In this document: positions 25,554 to 35,364 of the stretch, piece by piece
Numbering within the stretch: the stretch's first letter is position 1
How the letters are laid out: each line of letters starts with the position of its first letter
Origin: Floridanema aerugineum
GTDB taxonomy: Bacteria; Cyanobacteriota; Cyanobacteriia; Cyanobacteriales; Aerosakkonemataceae
NCBI RefSeq assembly: GCF_041929345.1
Contig: NZ_JBHFNQ010000090.1
Location: forward strand, 1-64,000
Length of the DNA: 64,000 nt
Direction: 5' to 3'
The notes under the pieces: model-generated
What the model was told of the DNA's origin: nothing
Seen by the model: the letters and a program-made list of their open reading frames with translations, nothing else
Database searches by the model: none
Translations under genes and position numbers: made by a program

Positions 25554-26696
25554 TCAAGAGTACCGTTGATCCATTGGGATGTAATGAGATTCGTGGTATC
25601 CGGTGTAAACTTGGGTGGGACGATAGATGCGGTTTTCTTCGAGTTGTTCTTTCCAGTGGGCTAGCCAGCCAGCTACACGAGCGATCGCAAAAATCGGCGT
25701 AAACAAGTCTGTGGGAATACCCATTTTCCTATACAACAAACCGGAATAAAAGTCAACATTCGGGTAAATTCCCTTGTGTCCCAACTTCTCTTCCACCGCC
25801 CTTTCCAACTCCACCGCAATTTCGTAATATTTGTCCATCCCGAACTTGTCGAACAATTGCTCGGCTAAACCTTGGAGTATGGTAGCTCTAGGGTCTTTCA
25901 CCTTGTACACTCGATGACCAAAGCCCATGATTTTCGATTTGCGCTGCAAACAATTTTCTAAATAAGGGCGAACATTTTCCACCGAGCCAATTTCTTCTAA
26001 CATTTCAATAACTTCTTCATTTGCGCCCCCATGTAAAGGCCCACCTAAAGTTCCCACAGCTGAAGCTATTACTGCGTAGGGGTCTGTCAAAGTAGAAGCA
26101 GTCACTCTTGCCGAGAAAGTAGAAGCATTCATCGTATGCTCAGCATGAAGAATCAGGCAAATATCCATGATTCTTGCTGATAATGGGTCTGGTTCTCTCT
26201 CATTAAGCATATAGAGAAAGTTACCTGAATAACCCAAATCATCACGGGGTCTAACTGGCTCATTCCCATTCCGCATCAACTGGAAAGCGGCTACCATCGT
26301 CGGGATTTTCGCCATCAATCGCACCACAGCTGCTCGAATATAAGCTGGATTATGCAAATCGCGCCGAGAATAGAACAATCCTAACGCTGCTGCTGAAGCT
26401 TGCAAAGCATCCATCGGATGACCGCTTTCTGGGAAGCATTTCATCATATCAACGATGCGATACTTAATCCGACGATGATAACGGATTTCATGTTCAAAAG
26501 CATCTAATTCTGGTTTAGTTGGTAGCTTACCCCAAATTAACAGATAGGTTGTTTCTAAGAAGTTGCTTTTTTCTGCCAACTCTTCAATTTTAATACCCCG
26601 ATATTCCAAAATTCCCTTGTGTCCATCAACATGACTAATAGCAGATTCAGCAGCGGGAATTCCTTCTAAACCTGGTCTAAACTCGCAGACGGTCAT
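25554..26696 (-). CDS. gltA: citrate synthase
   Basis: Citrate synthase condenses oxaloacetate with acetyl-CoA, the entry to the branched TCA cycle that supplies 2-oxoglutarate. The catalytic residues are all visible: His222 (GGPLHGGANEE), His261 (MGFGHRVYKVKDPR) and Asp315 (YPNVDFYSG). The substrate-side segment LHAEHTMNAS is also intact (184-192). At 380 residues it is the short bacterial type without the N-terminal extension of the allosteric form. It precedes ndhA on the same strand. Confidence 0.97.
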   Translation of the reverse strand: MTVCEFRPGLEGIPAAESAISHVDGHKGILEYRGIKIEELAEKSNFLETTYLLIWGKLPTKPELDAFEHEIRYHRRIKYRIVDMMKCFPESGHPMDALQASAAALGLFYSRRDLHNPAYIRAAVVRLMAKIPTMVAAFQLMRNGNEPVRPRDDLGYSGNFLYMLNEREPDPLSARIMDICLILHAEHTMNASTFSARVTASTLTDPYAVIASAVGTLGGPLHGGANEEVIEMLEEIGSVENVRPYLENCLQRKSKIMGFGHRVYKVKDPRATILQGLAEQLFDKFGMDKYYEIAVELERAVEEKLGHKGIYPNVDFYSGLLYRKMGIPTDLFTPIFAIARVAGWLAHWKEQLEENRIYRPTQVYTGYHESHYIPMDQRYS

Positions 26697-26790
26697 ATCC
26701 TTACTCTTTGCTTAATTGAATATCTCTTCAGGCTAACTTACCAGAAAGTCTGAACCTGTTACCTTTAGCACCGAAATGATTTAACAGTTG

Positions 26791-27285
26791 TTAGAGCAGG
26801 AACTTTGGTGGTGTTAGCCAAAATAATAAACTACGACCGATCGGAGAACCACTTTCGGGAAGTTGCACTCCGATAACTCCAGCTTTTTTAACTAACAAAT
26901 TGCCTTTTGCTTCACCCCAAACCAAAATTTCCGTCCATTCTCCCAAGTTTGGTTCATGACCAACTAATGCTAGACTACTACCACCTTTGTTTCGCCACTC
27001 CTCCCACCAAGTTAACCAAGAGTAGATGCTACCTTCTGGAGTTAGGTCTGTGGATTCTTCTAGTTGGGAACTTAGTCCGATCGCTTTTAGAATATCAGCA
27101 GTTTGGCGAGCCCGCACCAAAGGACTACTCAAAATTAAATCAAACTGCAGACCCAATTTAAACAATTGTTGAGCTACTTGCTTGGTTTTCCGCTTCCCCT
27201 CACTCGTCAGCGGTCTTACCCCATCTTCAGGATACTCTTCTCTTTCCGCAGCGATCCCATGACGCACCAAGTACAAATTCACCAT
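26791..27285 (-). CDS. sixA: phosphohistidine phosphatase SixA-type
   Basis: A histidine-phosphatase-superfamily enzyme of 164 residues. The phosphate-accepting motif is RHG (residues 8-10) at the very N-terminus, Arg58/Arg60 lie in SSPLVRARQTADIL, and the second catalytic His is His110 (LVGHEPNLGEW). SixA removes phosphate from histidine residues of phosphorelay proteins; cyanobacterial homologues may act on other substrates. It is encoded 94 bases upstream of gltA. Confidence 0.88.
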   Translation of the reverse strand: MVNLYLVRHGIAAEREEYPEDGVRPLTSEGKRKTKQVAQQLFKLGLQFDLILSSPLVRARQTADILKAIGLSSQLEESTDLTPEGSIYSWLTWWEEWRNKGGSSLALVGHEPNLGEWTEILVWGEAKGNLLVKKAGVIGVQLPESGSPIGRSLLFWLTPPKFLL

Positions 27286-27396
27286 TGCTTAATTTGCGTG
27301 CATTCCGCACACGCTTTGCTCGCCAGATTTAAGATTCTTGATTGTATAGTAAAATAAGCCAAAAATCTAAAATCTCAAACTTGCAACTTTACCCAA

Positions 27397-28671
27397 CTAT
27401 TCGGTTTCAATCAAGTTATGGGTGGGATTCACTAGTTTTAAAAGCTTTTGCTTAATCTGGCTATCAAAAACTTCCCATTTCAGTTTGGCATATTCGGAAT
27501 TTTCGTTACTACCACCTAAGAAACCGATCGGAATTTCAAAACCTCCCGCCATTGAACGTCCACCACCAAAGAAACGTCCTTGATTGTCTTGACCAAAAGC
27601 TTCTTTGATAAATTCATCGGGATCGAGAGTGAGTTTAGTAGTTCTTAAAGAACCAACTACTAATTCCCGCTCTTTATCTTCATCATGAACAATACCATAA
27701 ACCACAGCCGTATGCACGTTTTCTTCTGTTACGAGAAAGTCGGCAGCTTGGGGAATGGCATCACGGTCATCGTAAAGCAAATAACCGACTCCTGCGATCG
27801 AAAAATTATTTTTCACAATCCGATTTTTCAAACTACGCTCAATTACATCCATCACTCGTTTAGAACGAGTCGCCTGTAAAACAGCATTGAGCATTTGCGG
27901 ATCGTAAAAACGGCTAAGATAAGCAGCAGCGAGAAATTCTTCTTCCTGCGCTTGTCGCAAACCATTAGTATCAGAACGTAAACCGTGCATTAAAGCCGTA
28001 GCGCATTTTACGTGCTCGCTAATGCCGTTATCTAATTCCAGTAATCCTGCTTGCAAGTATTGAGTAAAAATTGTTGATGTGGCACGTACAGCTGGACGAA
28101 TATCAATAAATTCAGCTTGTAAATTACCTTGTAGTTGGTGATGGTCAACTACTACAATTGTGGGAATTCCAGCTTGCTGGACTTGCGTCATTAATTGGCT
28201 GGTAGTACCTTGGTTATCGATTAATACGCAACCTTGATACAAGGACAAATCTTTGTTTTTCACGACTTGCGGTGTCCAACGCATTGCAGGTAGGTTAGTC
28301 AGTTTCACCAAGGCAATATTTTCTTGGTGACTTAGGGTACCTCCATAAACAATGTCGCATTGAATCCCATATTGTTGCGCGATTAGTTGGTACGCCCAAG
28401 CACATGATAAAGCATCGGGATCGGGGAAATCCTGAACAACTATAATTTGCTTTTCTCCCCGATGGCGCTCTAAGGTTTGTTGTAGAGCTTGGGTTTTTTG
28501 AGCAGATAATTGGCTGGGGGAACGTCTGATAGGTTCGTTTATCGATTCAGATGCAGACGAAGCCGATCGCTTTAGATTAGATTCAGAGTTGGCTATATTT
28601 GCCTTTAGTTCCACAGGAGAATCAGCTAATAGGGTTAAACGGTCGAGTGACTCGATCGATCGAGATTGCAT
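27397..28671 (-). CDS. DHH-family phosphoesterase
   Basis: A 424-residue protein of the DHH/DHHA1 phosphoesterase superfamily, which includes oligoribonucleases (NrnA) and cyclic-dinucleotide hydrolases. Motif I is DFPDPDALSCAWAY, motif III is VVVDHHQLQG (the DHH signature), and the DHHA1 glycine-rich motif is FFGGGRSMAGGFEIP near residue 375. The first 65 residues are Ser-rich and outside the domain. A role in degrading short RNA or a signalling nucleotide is likely, but the substrate cannot be fixed. Confidence 0.9.
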   Translation of the reverse strand: MQSRSIESLDRLTLLADSPVELKANIANSESNLKRSASSASESINEPIRRSPSQLSAQKTQALQQTLERHRGEKQIIVVQDFPDPDALSCAWAYQLIAQQYGIQCDIVYGGTLSHQENIALVKLTNLPAMRWTPQVVKNKDLSLYQGCVLIDNQGTTSQLMTQVQQAGIPTIVVVDHHQLQGNLQAEFIDIRPAVRATSTIFTQYLQAGLLELDNGISEHVKCATALMHGLRSDTNGLRQAQEEEFLAAAYLSRFYDPQMLNAVLQATRSKRVMDVIERSLKNRIVKNNFSIAGVGYLLYDDRDAIPQAADFLVTEENVHTAVVYGIVHDEDKERELVVGSLRTTKLTLDPDEFIKEAFGQDNQGRFFGGGRSMAGGFEIPIGFLGGSNENSEYAKLKWEVFDSQIKQKLLKLVNPTHNLIETE

Positions 28672-28839
28672 ACTATTAAAAAGGGGTAGGGGTACTTTAC
28701 GAAGTCTAGAATGTACAATTTATTTCCTGTGATTATGCTTGCTAGAAAGCAGCATTCCCCAGGTTGAGTTAAGTTGCTTCTCCTTCGATCTTCGCAAAAA
28801 AATCCAGATTGTACATACCCCCCTGTTGAGTATTTCATT

Positions 28840-29045
28840 CGGTAGAAGCCCCTAGTGCAAGAAGGCAGGGGAGATGGGGGGATGGGGGGATGGGGAGATG
28901 GGGAGATGGGGAGATGGGGAGCTCAAGATCTGGGGAGCTCAAGATCTGGGGAGCTCAAGATCTGGGGAGTTTTTCCCTAACCCCTAACCCCGCTCCTGTC
29001 CCCTTGTCCCCTTGTCCAGTCAAGAGTCAAGAGTCCCCGTTCCCT
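28840..29045. repeat. simple and tandem repeats in a 415-base gap
   Basis: GGGGAGATG units (28862-28919) are followed by three perfect copies of a 17-base unit GAGCTCAAGATCTGGGG (28919-28969), each containing overlapping SacI- and BglII-like palindromes. After that come CCCTAACCCC and AGTCAAGAGTCAAGAGTC. Apart from these and the terminator at 29054, I see nothing coding between 28672 and 29086. Confidence 0.85.
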
Positions 29046-29053
29046 TCTCTTAC

Positions 29054-29085
29054 AAAAAAACCTGCACTTGATTTCGTGCAGGTTT
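29054..29085 (-). terminator. rho-independent terminator of the HNH gene
   Basis: Read on the minus strand, AAACCTGCAC and GTGCAGGTTT form a perfect 10-bp stem with an 8-base loop, and the 3' arm runs straight into a T tract. It begins 1 base after the stop codon of the HNH nuclease gene. Confidence 0.9.
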
Positions 29086-29086
29086 G

Positions 29087-29584
29087 TCAAACACCGATAA
29101 CATATTTTCGCCACTCTTGATGCGTACCGCTTTTTATATGTTTGGCAACTTCAAAATATAGACTGCTGTACGGTTTTCGCGGTGGATTTCTTAAAAGCAT
29201 ATTTGCTTCTGAGGGTGTGCGATTGCCTTTTTTGATATTGCAGCGGACACAAGCTGTCACCATGTTTTCCCAAGTTTCGCCTCCTCCGCGAGAACGAGGG
29301 AGAACATGATCGAGGGTTAATTCGTCCCCTGTATAACCGCAGTATTGACAACTGTGCCCGTCTCGGTGCAATATATTACGTCTGGTCAGGGGAATATCTT
29401 TGTAGGGAACTCGGACGTAATGACGCAGCCGAATCACGCTTGGTAAGGGAAATTCTGTATAAATGTATTTCCCATTGTGTTCGACTTGCTCTGCTTTACC
29501 TTTGATCAATAAGATAACCGCCCGTCGCCAGTTGGTGATGTTGAGCGGTTCGTAAGAGGCATTTAACACCAGAACCTTGCCCAT
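29087..29584 (-). CDS. HNH endonuclease domain protein
   Basis: A 165-residue protein with an HNH (beta-beta-alpha metal) nuclease domain. A zinc knuckle C-x2-C (CQYCGY, about residues 88-93) and a second pair C-x2-C (TACVRCNIKKGN) hold the fold. The catalytic segment is LTLDHVLPRSRGGGETWENM, with the Asp-His pair and the downstream Asn. The N-terminal 75 residues, starting VLVLNASYEPLNI, form a second conserved part. This full-length form is widespread in cyanobacteria and is not obviously mobile. The physiological target is unknown. It has its own terminator. Confidence 0.92.
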   Translation of the reverse strand: MGKVLVLNASYEPLNITNWRRAVILLIKGKAEQVEHNGKYIYTEFPLPSVIRLRHYVRVPYKDIPLTRRNILHRDGHSCQYCGYTGDELTLDHVLPRSRGGGETWENMVTACVRCNIKKGNRTPSEANMLLRNPPRKPYSSLYFEVAKHIKSGTHQEWRKYVIGV

Positions 29585-29787
29585 GAGAATTCAAATTGCG
29601 TCAATAGTTTACTGATTATGTCAAGATTATAGTCTTAGAATCTCAGTACCTCATTCGGACTGCCAGAAATTTTTTTCAACATCGGCTCTCCGAGCTCTCG
29701 GAGCAGGGGACTCCTGGGTAAAATTCAAAACTCTAAAGTTTCTTTGTAACTCAAAACTCAAAACTCTCCTTACGAGAAACTCAAAAG

Positions 29788-32700
29788 TTAAAGCATTCTG
29801 CCTGTAAGCAGATAGGTTGTCATTTCTCCTTTGCCTTTGATGGGGATGTTACCTCGCTTTTGGAAGTGGTATTTATCTCGGAGTAGTTCGTAGGTTGTGG
29901 TTGTGACTTGAATTTGTCCGGCTAATCCGTGAGATTCCATGCGACTGGCGGTGTTTACTGTGTCGCCCCATAAGTCGTAGATGAATTTTTTGATGCCGAT
30001 TACGCCTGCGATGACGGGGCCTGTATTTATGCCTACGCGCAGTTGTACGTTTTGTCCACTTTCCCGGTTGAAGCGATCGATCTGTGTTTTCATATCTAAT
30101 GCCATTTCTGCGATCGCATCAGCATGATCTTGGCGGGGTATTGGTAATCCTCCAACTACCATATAAGCGTCGCCAATGGTTTTAATTTTTTCTAAGCCGT
30201 GTTCTTCGGTTAGTTCATCGAAGGTGGAGAATATTTCGTTGAGCATTTCTATTAGTTCTACTGGGGGAATGTTCGCTGAAAGTTCGGTAAATCCGACTAT
30301 ATCGGCAAATAGAACTGTGGCTTCTTTAAAGATATCTGCGATCGTGCTTTCTTCTTTTCGTAGGCGTTCGGCGATCGGTTGTGGCAAGATGTTTAACAGT
30401 AATTTTTCGGTTTGTTCTTGTTGGTAACGTAGTGCTTCTTCTGTTGTCTTGCGTTTGGTAATATCTTCGATTGTCCCTTCATAATATAGTATTTTTCCTT
30501 GCTCATCCCGGACGGCACGAGTATTTTCGGAAACCCAAATAATCTTTCCATCTTGACGATAAACTTGCGATTCAAACCCAAATACATTGTTATGTTCTTC
30601 GATTAATTGAATAAACTTTGCTCTTTGCTGCGGAGCGACATAAACTTGCTGTTCAACGTTTTGAACCTTATTCATCAATTCTTCGGGAGAATTGTAACCG
30701 TATAATCTGGCTAATGCTGGATTAGCACTTAAGTAACGTCCGTCTACTGAGGTTTGGAAAATTCCTTCTACGGCATTTTCAAATATTGTGCGATACTTTT
30801 CTTCGGCTTGGCTTAATGCTACTTCTGATTGTTTCCTTTGGCGAATTTCTTCTAGTAATTGATGATTGGCTGCTTTTAAAGCTGCTGTTCTTTCTTCTAC
30901 CCGATTTTCTAATTCTTCATTAGCTTTTAATAGTGCTTGTTGAGCGCGGCGACGTTCTACCCCTTCCATTGCTAAGGCTACAAAATCAGCTAAAGAGGCG
31001 GCGAAATTCTCTTCGTCTAAAGTCCAATTACGTGCTGTTTCGGTATGTTCATGGCTGATTACACCAATCATTTCCCCACTTAATCTAATTGGTGCATCTA
31101 ACAGGGAAATAATCCCTAAAGGATGCAGATAATTCTCATATAGTTCATTGGTTCTAGAGTCTTTATGAGCATGATGAACGGTGATAATTCGTTGAGTGTG
31201 TAATGCTTGGAAATAGTTGGGGTAGTCTTGTGATAATAATTCTATTCCTGAAGAGTGGCGATCGCTACTTCGCTCATACAAATCCAAGCAAATAATTCCT
31301 GTTTTCTCTGGTTTATACAACCAAACGCTGGCTCTTTCTAACTCCAATGTTTTAGCTGCTGTTTCGGTAATTTCTTGAATTACTTCTACTAAATCACCTC
31401 TGGTAAGTTTGCTGTTAGTTGCTAATTCTAAAAGTGCGGTACTTTGTCTGCGTAAGCGTCTTTCACTTGCTTTTAAATTTTCTTCAGCACGTTTGCGTTC
31501 GGTGATATCGCGCCAAACTACATGAAGGATTTTTTCACCTTGTAATGGGATAGCGGTGAGTAATACTTCTACGGGAAATTGTGAGCCATCTAATCGTTGA
31601 TGTGTCCATTCAAATCTCCAATTTCCTCTACTAATTGCTAAGGCATTATTTTCGTTGGCTTTGTTTAAAGAGTAGCTACCATCTGGTTGTTTTTCAGGTG
31701 ATAATTGAGCCGGATGTAAATTTAATAATTCTTCCTTGCTGTTAGCACCAATCATTTCAACAGCGGCTTGGTTACAGTCAATAAATTTATCATTTTGTAA
31801 TAACAGGATGGCATCTCCTGACTGTTCAAATAATAAGCGGAATTTATTTTCACTTTCCCGCAAGGCTTCTTCGGTGCGTTTGCGCTCAGTGATATCTTCA
31901 TAAGTTACTAAAATTCCGACTACATTTCCCGCAGCATCATGCAGGGGAATTTTACTGGTTTCTAACCAAGCTTCTCGACCATTTTTGAAGTGAAAATACT
32001 CACAATATTGAGTGACTTGAGTATTACTTTCCATCACTTGTCGATCGATCGCTCGTAAAAATTCGGCTTGGGTTTCACTTTCACAAAAATCATACTCAGT
32101 TTTCCCAATAACTGCGGCTGGCTCTCCTAAACCAACATCTTCGGCAAACTTTTGATTACCACCTTGATAAACTGAATTAAGGTCTTTCCAAAAGAGGGCT
32201 TGGGGAATATTATCCATCACCAACCGCAACATTTTTTGGGAAGCTCTTAAGGCTTCTTCGGCTTGTTTGCGATCGCTAATATCTGTACCAATACAAAGCA
32301 ATCCTGTAAAATTACCATCTCGATCGAATAAAGCTTTATTTTGCCAAGCTATCCACACTCTTTCTCCATTGCTGCGAATATTTTCGTTTTCTTGATGTTT
32401 GTAGATCTCAGGAGATAGGAAAATTTGCTTAATTAAGCCTGCTAAATCTTGACCTGAACTGCCAGTAAAGGGAACTATGGTTCCGACTATATTTCTGCCA
32501 ATAATTTGCTGTTCTGAATACCCAAAGAAACCTTGAGCAAATTCATTAAAAAAGGTGATATTCCCTTGGGGATCTAGCTTTAAAATTATGCTGTTGGCAT
32601 TTTGAACTAATTCCCGATATTTAGTTTCTGATTCTTTTAAAGCGATCGTGGCTTTTTGTACTGCTCGGCGTAAATGTTCTGGCGATCGCACCCAAATATA

Positions 32701-33564
32701 CACCAAAATACCAGTTAATAAAGCTGAAATTCCGCCACCGATTCGCAACCATTGGGAAATCGGCGCTTGTTTTGACCAACCACCCACAGGTATTGCTGCT
32801 ACTTGCCAGTAACCATTGGGCAATTTTACTGCTAAAATTACCGGATTTTTGCTAAAAATTGCGCCATTACCGAAAAATACCTCCCCTTGTTCCCCTAATC
32901 CATCTTTTCCCCGCAAAGCAAATTCCACTTGTTGATGAGATTGGGGAAGATTTTTTGGTTGATTTCCCGAATTTATCAGTCCTGCTTCTTGAAAAATCGT
33001 GTCTCTGTCCACGATTACACCTGCTAATCCCCAATATCTTCCACTTTCCGGGGGTTCGTTGGGGGGTGAAAGAAAAATGGGAGTGCGATTGATAAAACCT
33101 ACACCCCCTTCTACTAAGTTTACTGGCCCTGCAATTACGGTTTTTCTGCTGTTAATTGCTCGTTGAATCGCCTCTCGTTCTTCGGGTACTGATGAAGGAT
33201 CGAATCCGATCGCTGCTTCATGACCTTTTAATGGGTAAATGTGAGTTACGATCGAATCTCTGTACAATGCCACGCTCCCAATGCCAGTTTGTTGCGAAAC
33301 TAACACTTTGGCAAGGCGTTCAAATTCTGCTTGGTCAATTTCTGGATGATTGGAAACATAAGCGACTAACCCTCGCGCCAGAAATAATCGGGAGTTTAAA
33401 GCGCCTTCTAATTTGGCGCGGACAGTGCTGAGTTGATGCAACACATCGGCGCGATTACTTTCCCGGAAGCGCTTTCCCTCTGAGCGATCGATCATCCAGA
33501 CACCAGCTAGAACTACCATTCCTGCTGATAATGCTGCTATGTAGGGTAAAAGGCGAATTCTCAT
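29788..33564 (-). CDS. CHASE-PAS-GAF-PAS class III adenylate cyclase
   Basis: A 1258-residue sensor enzyme that would make cAMP. Order: membrane helix (about 5-25), extracytoplasmic CHASE domain (40-235), second helix (272-292), three PAS domains (about 308-690), GAF (705-860), a coiled coil (865-910), a fourth PAS (915-1030), and a class III cyclase domain (1065-1255). The metal Asps are in FADIVGF and IGDAYM. The Lys of EKIKTIGD and the Asp of IYDLWGD are the adenine-selecting pair, and NTASRMES supplies transition-state Asn and Arg. All catalytic residues appear intact. The CHASE domain implies an external ligand, and PAS/GAF add cytoplasmic signals. A remnant of a second cyclase tail lies just upstream. 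Confidence 0.93.
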   Translation of the reverse strand: MRIRLLPYIAALSAGMVVLAGVWMIDRSEGKRFRESNRADVLHQLSTVRAKLEGALNSRLFLARGLVAYVSNHPEIDQAEFERLAKVLVSQQTGIGSVALYRDSIVTHIYPLKGHEAAIGFDPSSVPEEREAIQRAINSRKTVIAGPVNLVEGGVGFINRTPIFLSPPNEPPESGRYWGLAGVIVDRDTIFQEAGLINSGNQPKNLPQSHQQVEFALRGKDGLGEQGEVFFGNGAIFSKNPVILAVKLPNGYWQVAAIPVGGWSKQAPISQWLRIGGGISALLTGILVYIWVRSPEHLRRAVQKATIALKESETKYRELVQNANSIILKLDPQGNITFFNEFAQGFFGYSEQQIIGRNIVGTIVPFTGSSGQDLAGLIKQIFLSPEIYKHQENENIRSNGERVWIAWQNKALFDRDGNFTGLLCIGTDISDRKQAEEALRASQKMLRLVMDNIPQALFWKDLNSVYQGGNQKFAEDVGLGEPAAVIGKTEYDFCESETQAEFLRAIDRQVMESNTQVTQYCEYFHFKNGREAWLETSKIPLHDAAGNVVGILVTYEDITERKRTEEALRESENKFRLLFEQSGDAILLLQNDKFIDCNQAAVEMIGANSKEELLNLHPAQLSPEKQPDGSYSLNKANENNALAISRGNWRFEWTHQRLDGSQFPVEVLLTAIPLQGEKILHVVWRDITERKRAEENLKASERRLRRQSTALLELATNSKLTRGDLVEVIQEITETAAKTLELERASVWLYKPEKTGIICLDLYERSSDRHSSGIELLSQDYPNYFQALHTQRIITVHHAHKDSRTNELYENYLHPLGIISLLDAPIRLSGEMIGVISHEHTETARNWTLDEENFAASLADFVALAMEGVERRRAQQALLKANEELENRVEERTAALKAANHQLLEEIRQRKQSEVALSQAEEKYRTIFENAVEGIFQTSVDGRYLSANPALARLYGYNSPEELMNKVQNVEQQVYVAPQQRAKFIQLIEEHNNVFGFESQVYRQDGKIIWVSENTRAVRDEQGKILYYEGTIEDITKRKTTEEALRYQQEQTEKLLLNILPQPIAERLRKEESTIADIFKEATVLFADIVGFTELSANIPPVELIEMLNEIFSTFDELTEEHGLEKIKTIGDAYMVVGGLPIPRQDHADAIAEMALDMKTQIDRFNRESGQNVQLRVGINTGPVIAGVIGIKKFIYDLWGDTVNTASRMESHGLAGQIQVTTTTYELLRDKYHFQKRGNIPIKGKGEMTTYLLTGRML

Positions 33565-34066
33565 AGATATACATTAATCGATTGTCGTACTAATTGAATT
33601 TTCATCGGTCAAACAATGAGTCAGTAAGAACGCTACCCTGACAGTTTAGCTAATTTTAGTTTTCTGGCTGAATTTAGCTAAATTTACCGAATTATCCGGC
33701 AAAAACACCCCTCTATCCCCTGGACTAGCTGTTGCTTTTATTGAATTATCTAATTTTACGTAGTTTGCCAGACAACTGCTTTTATTTTGTCATTTTTAAA
33801 GCTTGTCTTGCCAAAAATATGTTTTCATTTCGCCTTTACCTTTAACTGAAATCATTCCCCTTTCCTGAAGTAAAAAAATTATTTGTAGAATGATATTAAT
33901 ACTGAAATTCACCTTGGCATTATCTGTTAGCTAAATGTAAAATTTACTTACTTACAAGTTAATCTAGTATCAATTTAGTGGTTTAATTTTGCCAAACCAG
34001 TCAGGTATTGTCCGATAATGCTGGGCAAATGGCGATCGAGTGTGAGTGATGAAGGAGTGAGACGGA
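33565..34066. other. 502-base intergenic region
   Basis: This gap separates the minus-strand cyclase from alr on the plus strand, so it must hold two divergent promoters. It contains the cyclase-tail remnant (33796-33914). The rest is AT-rich. GGAG at 34053-34056, within GAAGGAGTGAGACGGA, is the nearest ribosome-site-like sequence to alr. I see no other structure. Confidence 0.5.
33796..33914 (-). pseudogene. C-terminal remnant of a second class III cyclase
   Basis: On the minus strand, bases 33890 to 33796 read ...LLQERGMISVKGKGEMKTYF followed by WQDKL and a stop. This matches the end of the intact cyclase next door (QKRGNIPIKGKGEMTTYL) at 12 of 18 positions. No start codon or catalytic motif precedes it, and the reading frame continues upstream only as AT-rich, Ile/Phe-rich noise. 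It is best read as the surviving tail of a tandem cyclase gene. Confidence 0.7.
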
Positions 34067-35281
34067 ATGTTAAGTTGGGAGCAAACTTCTGCTTTAGCTG
34101 CGATGCGATGCGAACGTGCGTGGGTAGAAATAGATTTAGCAGCTTTAGCTCACAATGTAGAGCAAATGAAAAGTCTTTTAGCACCCCAAACGCAACTGAT
34201 GACGGTGGTAAAGGCAGACGCTTATGGACATGGTGCTTGTGTTGTAGCGCAAACAGCTTTACAAGCGGGAGCTAGTTGGCTGGGAGTGGCGACAATACCA
34301 GAGGGAATAGAGTTACGCCAAGCGGGGATAAATGCGCCAATTTTAATTTTAGGGGCAACAAATACGCCGGAGCAAATTGAAGCGATCGCACAATGGAAAT
34401 TACAACCCACCCTTTGCACTCCCCAACAAGCTTTAATTTATTCGGAAACTTTGGCTTCCCTGAATCAAAATTTACCTGTCCATATTAAATTAGATACGGG
34501 AATGTCACGATTAGGAACTAACTGGCAAGAAGCCGCTGATTTTGTCCAGCTAGTTTATCATTGTCCAAATTTAGAAATAGCCAGTATCTATTCTCACTTA
34601 GCCACCGCTGATAGTCCCGATCCAACTATTATGAAAGACCAACAGCGGCGGTTTGAAGCAGCGAAAAATGCAGTTGCTACTCGCTTAAATAACAGAAAAA
34701 TTAACAACTTAGGTAGGCAATTCCCCCGACTACATTTAGCAAATACAGCTGCGGCTTTAACTAGTCGCAACTTACACTATGATATGGTACGAGTTGGCTT
34801 GGCTACCTACGGACTTTACCCAGCAACTCATTTAAAACAAGTGGTAGAACTTAAACCAGTCATGCAGGTAAAAGCCAGAGTTACTCAAGTGAAAACCATT
34901 GCTGCTGGTACTGGTGTAAGCTACGGTTATCAATTCATTGCTGAGCAAGAAATGCGTTTAGCAGTAATCGGAATTGGCTACGCAGACGGCATTCCCCGCA
35001 ACCTTTCTAACAAAATGAAAGTTTTAATTCGCGGTCAGCAAGTACCCCAAGTGGGAGCGATTACAATGGATCAAATAATGCTCGATGTTAGTGCGATTCC
35101 TGATTTACAAGTAGGAGAAGTAGTCACTGTTTTAGGCAAAGATGGCAATTTTCAAATTGGCGCTGATGATTGGGCAGAAATTTTAGGTACTATTTCTTGG
35201 GAAATTCTTTGCAGTTTTAAACATCGCCTCCCCCGTGTAGCTGTGGGTGAAGTAAAAAGGCAGAGGACTAAGATAAGCTGA
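34067..35281 (+). CDS. alr: alanine racemase
   Basis: Alr interconverts L- and D-alanine and supplies D-Ala for peptidoglycan. The PLP lysine is Lys49 in VVKADAYGHGA, the family signature. The opposing catalytic Tyr is Tyr286 in GTGVSYGYQF. The second substrate-binding region DGIPRNLSN and the segment GAITMDQIMLDV are intact. The length of 404 residues fits with a short extra N-terminus of about 15 residues. Ribosome site: GACGGA just before the ATG is weak; an upstream GGAG lies 10 bases away. Confidence 0.96.
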   Translation: MLSWEQTSALAAMRCERAWVEIDLAALAHNVEQMKSLLAPQTQLMTVVKADAYGHGACVVAQTALQAGASWLGVATIPEGIELRQAGINAPILILGATNTPEQIEAIAQWKLQPTLCTPQQALIYSETLASLNQNLPVHIKLDTGMSRLGTNWQEAADFVQLVYHCPNLEIASIYSHLATADSPDPTIMKDQQRRFEAAKNAVATRLNNRKINNLGRQFPRLHLANTAAALTSRNLHYDMVRVGLATYGLYPATHLKQVVELKPVMQVKARVTQVKTIAAGTGVSYGYQFIAEQEMRLAVIGIGYADGIPRNLSNKMKVLIRGQQVPQVGAITMDQIMLDVSAIPDLQVGEVVTVLGKDGNFQIGADDWAEILGTISWEILCSFKHRLPRVAVGEVKRQRTKIS

Positions 35282-35297
35282 ATCTAGACCCGAATCT

Positions 35298-35330
35298 AGA
35301 TCCCCGACTTCTTCAAGAAGTCGGGGATCT
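35298..35330. terminator. perfect hairpin between convergent genes
   Basis: AGATCCCCGACTTCTT and AAGAAGTCGGGGATCT form a 16-base inverted repeat with almost no loop, 17 bases after alr. There is no T tract, so it may stop transcripts by structure alone, or it may be a dispersed palindromic element; this sequence is common in cyanobacteria. Confidence 0.5.
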
Positions 35331-35364
35331 GAGCAAAGATCTGAGCAAACAACAACTGGTATTA

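Noticed and set aside
29087..29584. Mobile intron endonuclease
   Set aside because: The HNH gene has its own terminator and the full-length conserved architecture of a cellular HNH protein, with no intron boundaries.
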